DNA of 39,758 bases, from the NCBI GenBank assembly GCA_902774015.1, contig CACYHB010000015.1, positions 1 to 39,758 of the forward strand. Direction: 5' to 3'. The position numbers and the translations under genes were made by a program. Below are positions 7,652 to 14,032 of the stretch, one piece after another; position 1 is the first letter of the stretch, and each line of letters starts with the position of its first letter. Source of the stretch: Oscillospiraceae bacterium (GTDB lineage Bacteria > Bacillota > Clostridia > Oscillospirales > Oscillospiraceae). Under the pieces are notes generated by a model. It worked only from the letters and a program-made list of their open reading frames with translations, was not told the origin of the DNA and did not search any database.

Positions 7652-8353
7652 TTATCCTTCCAGGCATTGATTCAGCAGCGAGGGCAGCTCGTCGATGCAG
7701 CGGATCACGGGCGTTCCCTCCGGTACATCGGCCTGCTCCCCCTCCCGGGCAAGGAACACGGGGCGCAGCCCGGCGGAGAGCGCCCCGCAAACGTCCTTTT
7801 CCGCATCGTCGCCGACGAAAAGGCACTCCTCCGCCCGGCAGCCCGCCTTCTCCACGCAGCAGTCAAACAGACGCCGGTCGGGCTTCTCGGCGCTGACCTC
7901 CTCGCTGGACACAAGGAAGTCCACCCGCTCCAGCAGGCCCAGGCGCTCCAGCTTCACATACTGCTGCCCGGCCGTCATGTTGGTGCCGACGCCGATGCGC
8001 AGTTCCATGCCGCGCAGGGCTTCCAACGCCTCCCGGGTGCCCGCCTCCGGCTTCACCTGCGCCATGAAGGCATCCCAGTAGCACTGCGCCATGCGCGGCG
8101 CGTGGAAGATGGGCAGTCCCTCCCCTTCCAGCAGGAGCTGATAGCGGATCAGGCGGCTGTGGATCGCGGCGGCGCTTTCTCCCGCGTGGGAGCGCAGGAC
8201 GCGGTCCGCCTGCCGGTGCAGCTCGCGGAAGCGCTCCGGGACGATGACGAATTCCTTTTCGGCGTACTCGGTCACCGCATGAAACCCCGCTGCGTGCGCC
8301 GGGTCATAGGCATACAAGGTATTGTCCAGATCGAAAATGACGGCTTTGATCAT
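7652..8353 (-). CDS. HAD hydrolase, YjjG-like
   Basis: A 233-aa HAD hydrolase with motif I FDLDNTLY (Asp8, Asp10), motif II VGTN, motif III Lys in AEKPD and motif IV GDDAEKD. The DLDNTLY form and cap size resemble YjjG-type nucleotide monophosphatases or pyrophosphatase PpaX relatives. AGAGGAAGA precedes the ATG, and a strong promoter lies at 8387-8415. First gene of a two-gene operon with the phosphoglycolate phosphatase-like gene. Both may clear damaged or excess phosphorylated metabolites; that is inference. Confidence 0.85.
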   Translation of the reverse strand: MIKAVIFDLDNTLYAYDPAHAAGFHAVTEYAEKEFVIVPERFRELHRQADRVLRSHAGESAAAIHSRLIRYQLLLEGEGLPIFHAPRMAQCYWDAFMAQVKPEAGTREALEALRGMELRIGVGTNMTAGQQYVKLERLGLLERVDFLVSSEEVSAEKPDRRLFDCCVEKAGCRAEECLFVGDDAEKDVCGALSAGLRPVFLAREGEQADVPEGTPVIRCIDELPSLLNQCLEG

Positions 8354-8386
8354 AGGCGTTCTTCCTCTTTCGGAGTGACGCCCCTG

Positions 8387-8415
8387 ATTATAGCAGAATG
8401 CTCCCCCGCTGACAA
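8387..8415 (-). promoter_or_regulatory. Promoter for the HAD operon
   Basis: Read on the minus strand, TTGTCA (8410-8415) and consensus TATAAT (8387-8392) are 17 bases apart. Its -35 is only 9 bases from the -35 of the divergent araD promoter. Confidence 0.75.
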
Positions 8416-8424
8416 TCCCCGCCC

Positions 8425-8453
8425 TTGCAAACGTGCCGGTGTGAGGCTATAAT
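8425..8453 (+). promoter_or_regulatory. Promoter for araD
   Basis: TTGCAA (8425-8430) and consensus TATAAT (8448-8453) are 17 bases apart, 29 bases upstream of the araD start. No clear AraR-type operator was recognised. Confidence 0.75.
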
Positions 8454-8482
8454 AAGGGCATCCATGGACAGGAGGGAAACAC

Positions 8483-9184
8483 ATGCTGGAAGAACTGAAA
8501 AGAAAAGTCTATGAGGCCAATATGGAGCTGCCCCGCCGGGAGCTCGTCACTTATACCTGGGGCAACGTCAGCGGGATCGACCGGGAAAAGGGCCTGTTCG
8601 TCATCAAGCCATCCGGCGTGGAGTACGACGAGCTGCGGCCCGAGGACATGGTAGTCATGGATCTGCAGGGCAATCGGGTCGAGGGCGAGCTGAACCCCTC
8701 TTCCGACACCAAAACGCATCTGGTGCTCTATAACGCCTTTCCCGAAATCGGCGGCATTGTCCACACCCACAGCCCCTATGCCGTGGGCTGGGCCCAGGCG
8801 GGGGAAGATATCCCCTGCTACGGCACCACTCACGCTGACTATTTCTACGGCCCCGTCCCCTGCGCCCGCCATCTGAGCAAGGCAGAGCTGGACGAGGACT
8901 ATGAGCTCAACACAGGCAAAATCATCGTCGAGACCTTCCGGGAGCGGGACATCAATCCCGCCTATGTCCCGGCCGTCATCTGCCACAGCCACGGCCCCTT
9001 CACCTGGGGCAAGGACGCGGCCCAGGCGGTCTACCATGCGGTGGTGCTGGAGGAGGTGGCCAAAATGGCCCTCTTCACCCGGCAGGTCAATCCCGCCGCG
9101 GCGCCTGCCCCCGCCCGCATCGTGGAAAAGCACTACCAGCGCAAGCACGGCAAGAACGCCTATTACGGGCAGGCAAAAAAGTAA
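8483..9184 (+). CDS. araD: L-ribulose-5-phosphate 4-epimerase
   Basis: A 233-aa class II aldolase-fold enzyme that converts L-ribulose 5-phosphate to D-xylulose 5-phosphate, linking L-arabinose (or related sugars) to the pentose phosphate pathway. Metal ligands are His94 and His96 (HTH) and His170 (HSHGP), and Asp75 matches the catalytic Asp; all are offset by one from the E. coli enzyme. Phosphate-binding residues lie in GNVSG and KPSG. AGGAGGG precedes the ATG. It stands alone: no araA or araB is adjacent, so it may serve a pathway encoded elsewhere. Confidence 0.93.
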   Translation: MLEELKRKVYEANMELPRRELVTYTWGNVSGIDREKGLFVIKPSGVEYDELRPEDMVVMDLQGNRVEGELNPSSDTKTHLVLYNAFPEIGGIVHTHSPYAVGWAQAGEDIPCYGTTHADYFYGPVPCARHLSKAELDEDYELNTGKIIVETFRERDINPAYVPAVICHSHGPFTWGKDAAQAVYHAVVLEEVAKMALFTRQVNPAAAPAPARIVEKHYQRKHGKNAYYGQAKK

Positions 9185-9187
9185 AAG

Positions 9188-9223
9188 CACGGGAGGCTGC
9201 GAAAATGATCGCAGCCTCCCGTG
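9188..9223. terminator. Terminator between araD and the lysozyme gene
   Basis: A perfect 15-bp stem (9188-9202 with 9209-9223) has a 6-base loop. The T-run lies on the leftward exit (GTGCTTTTAC on the minus strand), so it best serves the GH25 gene but can end both. Confidence 0.8.
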
Positions 9224-9244
9224 TTGTGAACAAGCCCGCGCTGT

Positions 9245-10120
9245 TCAGTTCCCGGTGGGATAGAAGATCAGGTTCATGTCCGCCTGGCCGGAGATCCCCG
9301 GCACCGTCTCGGTGAAGCTGTACTGCCACATGTCCACCTCGTAATAGAAGCTGGGGTAACCCATCTCCGGCAGCGCAAACCACTGCACATAGTCCTGCAT
9401 CCGCGTCAGATCGTAGCCGTAATAGCCCAGATGGCGGTTGAAGTAGATGCCCGGCGTGTAGCCGGCACGCCGTATGGTCTCACAGAATGCCACCGCGCAG
9501 TCGGACAGTGTGGCGGAGTTCCAGGCGTTGGTGCGCGCGTTCTCCGCGCCCTCCACCTTCTCCCAGTCAAAGATCACGGGCAGCGTCACGTCATAGCCGT
9601 CGATCCGCTCAATGACGAAGCGGGCCTCCTCCATGGCCTCCTGCACGTTGACGGCCTGCGAGAAGAAGTAGACGCCCACCTGCAGGCCGCTGCGCAGAGC
9701 GCCGGAGATATTGCGCTTGAACCAGGGGTCTTCGAACAGGCCTCCCTCGGTCCAGCCCCTCCGACCCACGCGGATCATGGCAAAGTCCACGCCCGAGGCC
9801 GCGACCTGGTCCCAGTCCACGTCATACTGGTGCTCCGACACGTCCACGCCCCGGATGGTGGTGTATTTGCTGCCCAGATAGGTGAGATGGCCGTTTTCTT
9901 CGCTGAAGTCCTCCCGCGTCAGAGTATTGACCGGTATCCCCTCCAGCGGCGTCATCCACACCCAGTCAAAGCCGTCATAGACGTAGACCTGCCCGGCATG
10001 GGGATCGGGCGTCTCCGGCGGCTTGGGCGGGAAGAGCTTGCCCACGATGAGCGCCACCACGAGGGCCAGAAGCAAAAGCAGGACCGCCAGTCCCACTCGA
10101 TAACGTACCGCAGTTTTCAT
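9245..10120 (-). CDS. Membrane-anchored GH25 lysozyme
   Basis: A 291-aa glycoside hydrolase of family 25, which cuts the peptidoglycan sugar backbone (N-acetylmuramidase). Residues 9-28 form a single N-terminal membrane anchor. A Pro-rich linker (31-40) follows, then the catalytic barrel from about residue 88: GVDVSEHQ (Asp93) and FDWE (Asp185, Glu187) are the family's active-site motifs. The YNPxQADxN-type ending appears as SGQADMNLIF. It probably acts outside the membrane on the host's own wall. It is next to, but separate from, the prophage and has its own promoter, so it is more likely a host wall-remodelling enzyme than a phage lysin. Confidence 0.88.
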   Translation of the reverse strand: MKTAVRYRVGLAVLLLLLALVVALIVGKLFPPKPPETPDPHAGQVYVYDGFDWVWMTPLEGIPVNTLTREDFSEENGHLTYLGSKYTTIRGVDVSEHQYDVDWDQVAASGVDFAMIRVGRRGWTEGGLFEDPWFKRNISGALRSGLQVGVYFFSQAVNVQEAMEEARFVIERIDGYDVTLPVIFDWEKVEGAENARTNAWNSATLSDCAVAFCETIRRAGYTPGIYFNRHLGYYGYDLTRMQDYVQWFALPEMGYPSFYYEVDMWQYSFTETVPGISGQADMNLIFYPTGN

Positions 10121-10155
10121 GGAAATCTCCGATGTTGCACACTAGATTTGACAGA

Positions 10156-10184
10156 ATTGTACCATATTCGCGCGTGCTTTTCAA
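10156..10184 (-). promoter_or_regulatory. Promoter for the GH25 lysozyme gene
   Basis: Read on the minus strand, TTGAAA (10179-10184) and TACAAT (10156-10161) are 17 bases apart, 35 bases upstream of the ATG. Confidence 0.7.
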
Positions 10185-10230
10185 TCCGGAGCCTGTCCGT
10201 AAAAAACTCGGAAAGGGGGAAAAAATAGTG

Positions 10231-10259
10231 TTGACAAACAGGGACGGATTTGCTATTAT
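10231..10259 (+). promoter_or_regulatory. Promoter of the tRNA operon
   Basis: Consensus TTGACA (10231-10236), a 17-base spacer and TATTAT (10254-10259) lie 17 bases upstream of tRNA-Thr. This is the strongest promoter match in the window, as expected for stable RNA. Confidence 0.85.
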
Positions 10260-10276
10260 AGTCGAGCCGGTTAAAT

Positions 10277-10352
10277 GCTGGTGTAGCTCAGTCGGTAGAG
10301 CAGCTGATTTGTAATCAGCAGGTCGGGGGTTCGAGTCCGTCCACCAGCTCCA
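10277..10352 (+). tRNA. tRNA-Thr (TGT anticodon)
   Basis: A complete 76-base cloverleaf. The acceptor stem is GCTGGTG with CACCAGC. The D arm is TAGCTCAGTCGGTAGAGC. The anticodon loop is TTTGTAA on the stem CTGA/TCAG, giving anticodon TGT. The T loop is GGTTCGAGTCC and the 3' CCA is encoded at 10350-10352. Confidence 0.95.
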
Positions 10353-10373
10353 TCGACAAACTCAATTTCATAT

Positions 10374-10458
10374 GGGGGAATTCCCGAGTGGCCAAAGGGG
10401 ACAGACTGTAAATCTGCTGGCAATGCCTTCGGTGGTTCGAATCCACCTTCCCCCACCA
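10374..10458 (+). tRNA. tRNA-Tyr (GTA anticodon)
   Basis: An 85-base class II tRNA. The acceptor stem is GGGGGAA with TTCCCCC. The anticodon loop CTGTAAA gives GTA. A long variable arm is present (GCTGGCAATGCCTTC), as in bacterial tRNA-Tyr. CCA is encoded at 10456-10458. It lies 21 bases after tRNA-Thr under the same promoter. Its 3' side marks the junction with the prophage. Confidence 0.95.
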
Positions 10459-10501
10459 AGTCCCGAAATCACAAAAAACCGCGTGATTTCGGGACTTTTT
10501 C
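10459..10501 (+). terminator. Terminator after the tRNA genes
   Basis: A perfect stem of 14-15 bp (AAGTCCCGAAATCAC with GTGATTTCGGGACTT, ending at 10497) is followed by TTTC. It abuts tRNA-Tyr. Whether it is original host sequence or arrived with the prophage end cannot be decided here. Confidence 0.85.
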
Positions 10502-10575
10502 TTTGTTTTATTCCCTTTTCTCTCTTCTTCTTCTTTTTGCATTTTGCGGCATAACGATGCAAAATGATGCATTAT

Positions 10576-10599
10576 TTGTTGTCAAAATTGTTGTCAAAA
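10576..10599. repeat. Tandem 12-base repeats, possible integrase arm sites
   Basis: TTGTTGTCAAAA occurs twice back to back (10576-10587 and 10588-10599). It lies between the tRNA terminator and the first phage terminator, where attL would be expected. Tyrosine integrases often bind short direct repeats beside the att core. No integrase or second att copy is in the window, so the role is inferred. Confidence 0.5.
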
Positions 10600-10631
10600 A
10601 GGCCGCCCGGATCGTATCAATCCGGGCGGCC
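10596..10631 (-). terminator. Terminator of the prophage edge operon
   Basis: A perfect 12-bp stem (GGCCGCCCGGAT at 10601-10612 with ATCCGGGCGGCC at 10620-10631). On the minus strand it is followed by TTTTT (10596-10600). It ends transcription of the four-gene cassette before the tRNAs. Confidence 0.9.
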
Positions 10632-10637
10632 CCGACC

Positions 10638-10949
10638 TTATGTCCCGCGGAACATGGCCTGCATGGCCTTGACCTCCGCCGCGGCCTCGATGTGCATTTC
10701 ATGGAGTATGTCCCACGCCTCCATCATGCCGGGCGGCACCACAACGCCGCTGCGCTTGGCCTCGTCGATGATCCCCACGACGGAGTTGTGCAGCACCTGC
10801 ATATGCTCCATCTCCTGCCGGGAGAGCGCATCGAATGTCCTCGCGAGTTCTGGCCGATCCTCTTTGTAATGCAGCGCGCACTTCGCGTACTTCTTCGCGT
10901 CGGCGATCTCCTCGGAGATCATGCCCGACAGCTTCTTGATGATCTCCAT
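10638..10949 (-). CDS. Small ferritin-like helical phage protein
   Basis: A 103-aa all-helical protein. Residues 13-21 (EEIADAKKY) and the E46-M-E-H49 segment resemble the helix 1 and helix 2 metal-ligand patterns of rubrerythrin/ferritin-like bundles. The last helices carry E77, H83, E84 and H86. It is about half the length of true rubrerythrin and lacks the rubredoxin domain. From memory, similar proteins recur in gut Clostridia prophages without assigned function. The start at 10949 has no good Shine-Dalgarno site and follows the stop of the previous gene by 6 bases, so it is probably translated by coupling. Last gene of the four-gene cassette. Metal binding is a hypothesis. Confidence 0.7.
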   Translation of the reverse strand: MEIIKKLSGMISEEIADAKKYAKCALHYKEDRPELARTFDALSRQEMEHMQVLHNSVVGIIDEAKRSGVVVPPGMMEAWDILHEMHIEAAAEVKAMQAMFRGT

Positions 10950-10955
10950 AAGCTA

Positions 10956-11423
10956 TCAGGCCGTCGCCGCAGCGGGATTCGCGATCCACCTGCCCATGAC
11001 GGACAGCAGGTAGGCGCTCTGATCCGCGTTGCTCTTGTCGTTCTGGAGCTTGACGATCTCGCGCAGGGCCGCGTCGTACTTGTCCTGGAGCAGCGTTGTC
11101 TTGATGTCGCAGCAACAGGCTCCCAGCTGCGAGCTGAGACCGGCAAGGCTCTGCTGGATCTGGTTGAAGCCCTGGATGACGTTGATCTGGTCAGCGGAAC
11201 GCTGCTGGCTGTTGAGCAGGTTCTGCTGCGCGATCAGCATCGAGGTCTCGTAGTTGTTGTTGGCGGAGCTCAGCAGGATATCCCGCAGCCCCGTCTGCGT
11301 GCTCTGGTTGTTGACGGCCGTCTGAATCTCGGCCGCCGTGTTGCCGCCGCCGAAGAGATTTCCGCCGCCGAAGAGGATGGCTACAATGATAATTGCGCCG
11401 ATCCAGTCCCCGAAGTTACCCAT
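10956..11423 (-). CDS. Gly-rich membrane-anchored protein with CCC motif
   Basis: A 155-aa protein of unknown function. Residues 7-20 form a hydrophobic N-terminal segment (IGAIIIVAIL), followed by GGGNLFGGGN and a long Gln/Asn-rich helical region. Three consecutive Cys lie at about 103-105 in the context GACCCDIK, and a coiled-coil-like C-terminal region follows. The CCCD motif after a Gln-rich helix recurs in many gut phage proteins that I recall as unassigned. The ATG at 11423 is used because GAGGTG lies just upstream; a GTG three codons earlier overlaps that site. Third gene of the four-gene cassette. Confidence 0.75.
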   Translation of the reverse strand: MGNFGDWIGAIIIVAILFGGGNLFGGGNTAAEIQTAVNNQSTQTGLRDILLSSANNNYETSMLIAQQNLLNSQQRSADQINVIQGFNQIQQSLAGLSSQLGACCCDIKTTLLQDKYDAALREIVKLQNDKSNADQSAYLLSVMGRWIANPAAATA

Positions 11424-11478
11424 TGTTTTCACCTCACTTTATAGATTTTTTATTTTCACCCCGGCCGGAGGGGAAAAC

Positions 11479-11742
11479 TTACTGCGTCATGGTGGAGACG
11501 ATTTGCTTGATCTTGTCCGCGATCTCATCGGCGTTCTTGCCGTGCTCCCGGCAAATGCGCTGGGCCTCGCCGTCCAGATCGTTAAGATTGATTCCGCGCA
11601 GCTCCGGGCGCGTCTGCGCCAAACTGCGCAGAAAGTCCTGCGGGCTGTCGCCCCGCATCATAGCGCCAACGGCCTGCATCAGGATATTGCCGCCTCTGCC
11701 GCCGGTCATGTTGCCGAGGAAGCTCATGAGCGAATTAGCCAT
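11479..11742 (-). CDS. 87-aa phage protein, unknown function
   Basis: A short, mostly helical protein. A Gly/Met-rich N-terminal third (MSFLGNMTGGRGGN) is followed by a helical C-terminal half containing HGKNADEIADKIKQIVSTM. No known domain is recognised. GGAGG precedes the ATG, and its first 8 bases overlap the end of the 128-aa gene, so the two are translationally coupled. Second gene of the cassette. Confidence 0.75.
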   Translation of the reverse strand: MANSLMSFLGNMTGGRGGNILMQAVGAMMRGDSPQDFLRSLAQTRPELRGINLNDLDGEAQRICREHGKNADEIADKIKQIVSTMTQ

Positions 11743-12121
11743 TGTCCTTTACCTCCTTGTTGAGAAGACTGTCCAGCTTAGACACGAGAAGGTTGAAGTC
11801 CTCCCGCGTCACGTACTTTTCCTCCATTGTGGGCTCGTATGTCACGGTGTACGGGCAGACCTTGATGCGCGCCGGATTGCCGTTTGCGTCCTTTTCCAGC
11901 CCGTAGAACACGTCTTTGCTGCTGTCCCAGACGATGTGCTTTGTGCTGGCGAGCATTTTCTGCAGGTATGCCCGCGCCCCCTCGATGCCGTCCACGCAGT
12001 CGAAGCGGCTTGCCGCTGGCTGCGCCTGCATTTCCGGCTGCTGCGCCGCTTGTACTCCGAGCATTCTGCCAAGCTGCCCGATCTGATCTTGCAGCGTCTG
12101 CGTGTAAGACTGGTCAAACAT
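11735..12121 (-). CDS. 128-aa phage protein with coiled-coil tail
   Basis: Layout: an N-terminal helix (TQTLQDQIGQLGRMLG), a Gln/Ala-rich linker (residues about 24-40), a compact predicted beta region from VDGIEGARAY to VCPYTVTYEP (about 43-95), then a C-terminal coiled coil (REDFNLLVSKLDSLLNKE). I recall the same order (GIE-A-AY, DS-x-x-x-FY, DANG) in many unassigned proteins of gut Firmicutes phages, but there is no named family I can give. GGGAGG precedes the ATG at 12121. First gene of the four-gene cassette, downstream of a possible promoter and a leader hairpin. Confidence 0.75.
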   Translation of the reverse strand: MFDQSYTQTLQDQIGQLGRMLGVQAAQQPEMQAQPAASRFDCVDGIEGARAYLQKMLASTKHIVWDSSKDVFYGLEKDANGNPARIKVCPYTVTYEPTMEEKYVTREDFNLLVSKLDSLLNKEVKDNG

Positions 12122-12144
12122 TGATCTCCCTCCCTAAAAGCATG

Positions 12145-12173
12145 GAGCCGCCTCTCGTGATGAGTGGCGGCTC
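12145..12173 (-). promoter_or_regulatory. Leader hairpin before the four-gene cassette
   Basis: GAGCCGCC (12145-12152) pairs with GGCGGCTC (12166-12173), with CTC/GAG extending the stem inward past a T-T mismatch. It lies 24 bases before the cassette's first start. It has no clean T-run on the minus-strand exit (CCATGCTTTT), so it could be a weak terminator for the HTH gene, an attenuator or an operator. The 12-base string GAGTGGCGGCTC is repeated at 12501-12512. Confidence 0.5.
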
Positions 12174-12184
12174 TAACTGTGCAT

Positions 12185-12213
12185 ATAGTACCATCAAACC
12201 GATAATTTGACGA
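12185..12213 (-). promoter_or_regulatory. Possible promoter of the four-gene cassette
   Basis: Read on the minus strand, TCGTCA (12208-12213) and TACTAT (12185-12190) are 17 bases apart in a locally AT-rich gap. Each hexamer matches consensus at four of six positions, so this is a moderate candidate. Confidence 0.4.
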
Positions 12214-12248
12214 TTCCAGCATTGTCTCTTTTGCGTCCCTTTATCGTC

Positions 12249-12455
12249 TCATTCGCCGAAAAGGATCTTTTCGCATCGCGGGACGACTCTCGCGACAGTT
12301 GACCGGGATATGCCCAAAGCCTCCCCGATATCCTCATATCCGATATCGTCGCAGAGAGACATCTTCAGGATCTGTCTGTCGCGGGCGGAGTGGATTAGCC
12401 GGTCGATTTGAGCACAAATGTGTTCGTTGTCGTAGGGCGGGCGGACTCGCTTCAT
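12249..12455 (-). CDS. Small sigma-like HTH DNA-binding protein
   Basis: A 68-aa protein whose C-terminal half is a helix-turn-helix of sigma region 4 type: YEDIGEALGISRSTVARVVPRCEKIL (about residues 39-64). The N-terminal half is a basic helix (about residues 12-30). The ATG at 12455 is used because GGAGG precedes it; the longer frame runs back through the terminator and holin gene. It sits between lysis genes and the edge cassette, flanked by two stem-loops that share a 12-base string. It could regulate the cassette or late genes. It has no visible promoter of its own, so it is read by leakage past the 12476-12510 hairpin. Confidence 0.75.
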   Translation of the reverse strand: MKRVRPPYDNEHICAQIDRLIHSARDRQILKMSLCDDIGYEDIGEALGISRSTVARVVPRCEKILFGE

Positions 12456-12470
12456 GGCAACCTCCAAATA

Positions 12471-12510
12471 AAAACGCCGCCACTGATCCCTTTGCGGGTC
12501 GAGTGGCGGC
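12471..12510 (-). terminator. Terminator after the holin gene
   Basis: GCCGCCACT (12476-12484) pairs with AGTGGCGGC (12502-12510); CCC/GGG extends the stem. On the minus strand the exit reads GTTTTTATTT. It ends the tail/lysis operon, but read-through is needed for the HTH gene directly behind it. Confidence 0.8.
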
Positions 12511-12550
12511 TCGTTTTGTTGGCGGCTCTTTGGTTGTCCCAAGCTATGGT

Positions 12551-12754
12551 CTACTTGCCTTTGTTGTATTCCGCAGTGCTGATGCCAAGCAGCGCGCCCA
12601 GGAGCGTGCACACGACAGCAGCGGTCTTGGCCACTTCGTCAGCAAACGGCCAGCCCCACACGGCGGCCAGGCCGACGTAGGCGGTGGCCAGCGCGGGGAT
12701 GCAGATCATGCAAATCCATTTGAGCACGTCATAGAGCTTGTCGGGAAGTTTCAT
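12551..12754 (-). CDS. Phage holin
   Basis: A 67-aa membrane protein with two hydrophobic segments (about 13-35 and 42-63), a short basic N-terminus (MKLPDKLYDVLK) and a charged C-terminal tail (AEYNKGK). This size and layout match the two-segment phage holins (phi LC3/phage_holin_1 type) that make holes in the cell membrane so the endolysin can reach the wall. AAGGAG precedes the ATG. It follows the 93-aa gene by 12 bases in the lysis cluster. Confidence 0.85.
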   Translation of the reverse strand: MKLPDKLYDVLKWICMICIPALATAYVGLAAVWGWPFADEVAKTAAVVCTLLGALLGISTAEYNKGK

Positions 12755-12766
12755 AGCGATCTCCTT

Positions 12767-13048
12767 TCATTTCGGCTCGTGAGCCTTTTCGTTCAGATGC
12801 TTTTCGATTTTTGCGACGGCTTCTTTTACGGGGCCGTCACAGCCCATCTCCACGAGACCTTTGAGGCAGGCCAGCACGCCGTAGGTCAGCAGCGCCTGCT
12901 CCTTCTGCATGTCGTGGATCAATTCATCTTGTTTCTTCTGTCTCTGCACGAAATCGTACCCCTTGTTATACAAGGCGATCAAAGCTCCGATAGCGCCGAT
13001 CAGGGCCGCGAAGGAGATGATCGTCTGCGCGTTGATCGTCACAGCCAT
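12767..13048 (-). CDS. Accessory membrane protein of the lysis cluster
   Basis: A 93-aa protein with one N-terminal membrane segment (about residues 10-27) and a helical cytoplasmic part (KGYDFVQRQKKQDELIHDMQKEQ), then YGVLACLKGLVEMGCDGPV. Relatives in gut phages are often mislabelled as branched-chain amino acid permeases; at this size it cannot be a transporter. Its ATG overlaps the endolysin stop (ATGA), so it is translationally coupled. It lies between endolysin and holin and may be a second holin-like or anchoring protein, as with XhlA-type partners; that is inference. Confidence 0.75.
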   Translation of the reverse strand: MAVTINAQTIISFAALIGAIGALIALYNKGYDFVQRQKKQDELIHDMQKEQALLTYGVLACLKGLVEMGCDGPVKEAVAKIEKHLNEKAHEPK

Positions 13049-13878
13049 CACGTCACCCCCAGCAGCTTGGCCCACGTAGCCGGGCCGATGATACCGTCAG
13101 CCTCAAGGCTGTTTCTGCGCTGGTATGCGTAGACGGCTCCATAGGTAGCCGGGCCAAAATCACCGTCCGCGCCGTATCTGCCGCACGAAGCGCCGCGCCC
13201 GTTGAGCAGGAACTGCGCGGCCCTGACCACCTCGCCCTTGTCTCCCTGCCGGAGCATCGGGAGGCCAGAGATTTTGCCGCCGACATTTGTGTCGGTCACA
13301 GGCGCGGGCGAATCATCCACAATGATCTCGCCCTGACCATCAGGTGTGCCAGCGGCGAATTTGGCGTAGTCTGGCAAGCCATATCCACGGATGTATGTGC
13401 CGTTCTGCTGCATCTTCCGATAGCCCACGGCGTCGCTCTTGTTGCCCTCGATCGCGGTGATGGTGCCGCCGCTGACGGCAGCGACAATGCCCACATGGTC
13501 AGAGCTGCCGACATTGTCCCCGCTGCCGGAATCCTGCCAATCATAGAAGATGATGTCGCCCGGAGCCGGGAGATACGCATCGTTCTCCACCCACCGGCCC
13601 ATAGCATTGTACTGAGCGATCATGGGATCGCAGGCGGCAGAGCTGGGGATCAGCTCAAAGGGCTTTCCGGGCAGCGCATTGGCAACGCTCACGGCCATGC
13701 CGACAGCGGAGACATAGGCCGCGCACCACGGGTCGGCATAGGTCATGCAGTAGTCTCCGGGCTTCCTAAAGCGGTTGTAGAGGTCGATGATCTCTTTGTG
13801 ACTCCCGTCGCTTTCATGCCGCCCAAGCCATGCTCGTGCTTGCGCTACGACGGCGTTTCTCAGTTCGTTTGGTGTCAT
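13048..13878 (-). CDS. Endolysin: CHAP amidase/peptidase with PG-binding domain
   Basis: A 276-aa lytic enzyme. The CHAP domain spans about residues 8-170, with catalytic Cys52 (DPWCAAYVS), His128 (SDHVGIV) and Asn146 (EGN). A linker (175-203) leads to a C-terminal peptidoglycan-binding repeat (206-274; GDKGEVVRAAQ and GDFGPATYGAV). It degrades the host wall at the end of infection, after the holin opens the membrane. No signal peptide is present, as expected for holin-dependent lysins. The ATG at 13878 has GGAGG 9 bases upstream; an ATG three codons earlier sits directly against that site. It is coupled to the 50-aa gene upstream and the 93-aa gene downstream. Confidence 0.92.
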   Translation of the reverse strand: MTPNELRNAVVAQARAWLGRHESDGSHKEIIDLYNRFRKPGDYCMTYADPWCAAYVSAVGMAVSVANALPGKPFELIPSSAACDPMIAQYNAMGRWVENDAYLPAPGDIIFYDWQDSGSGDNVGSSDHVGIVAAVSGGTITAIEGNKSDAVGYRKMQQNGTYIRGYGLPDYAKFAAGTPDGQGEIIVDDSPAPVTDTNVGGKISGLPMLRQGDKGEVVRAAQFLLNGRGASCGRYGADGDFGPATYGAVYAYQRRNSLEADGIIGPATWAKLLGVT

Positions 13879-13879
13879 G

Positions 13880-14032
13880 TCAGTCATCCTCCAAAAGCCC
13901 GCTGTGCTGCTTGTCTTCCGGCCAGAGTGTGCGCTCTGCCTCCTCATCCTCTTGCCCAGCGACGCGGCAGCATGCGGCGATAAACACGCCAAACGTGCCG
14001 CCTATGATCGTGCCGATGATAAATCCAGTCAT
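13880..14032 (-). CDS. 50-aa membrane protein, DUF3789-like
   Basis: A 50-aa protein: MTGFIIGTIIGGTFGVFIAA forms one Gly-rich membrane segment, then CC and an acidic tail (EDEEAERTLWPEDK). The pattern recalls DUF3789 mini-proteins of phages. GGGAGGT precedes the ATG at 14032. The start overlaps the previous stop (ATGA), and the stop lies one base before the endolysin start, so it is tightly coupled. It may help anchor or time lysis; no function is shown. Confidence 0.7.
   Translation of the reverse strand: MTGFIIGTIIGGTFGVFIAACCRVAGQEDEEAERTLWPEDKQHSGLLEDD

Noticed and set aside
9245-10120. GH25 lysozyme as part of the prophage
   Set aside because: It lies on the host side of the tRNA genes, has its own consensus promoter and an N-terminal membrane anchor, and the phage already has a CHAP endolysin with a holin.
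12767-13048. Branched-chain amino acid transporter permease label
   Set aside because: Relatives often carry this name, but 93 residues with one membrane segment inside a lysis cluster cannot be a permease.
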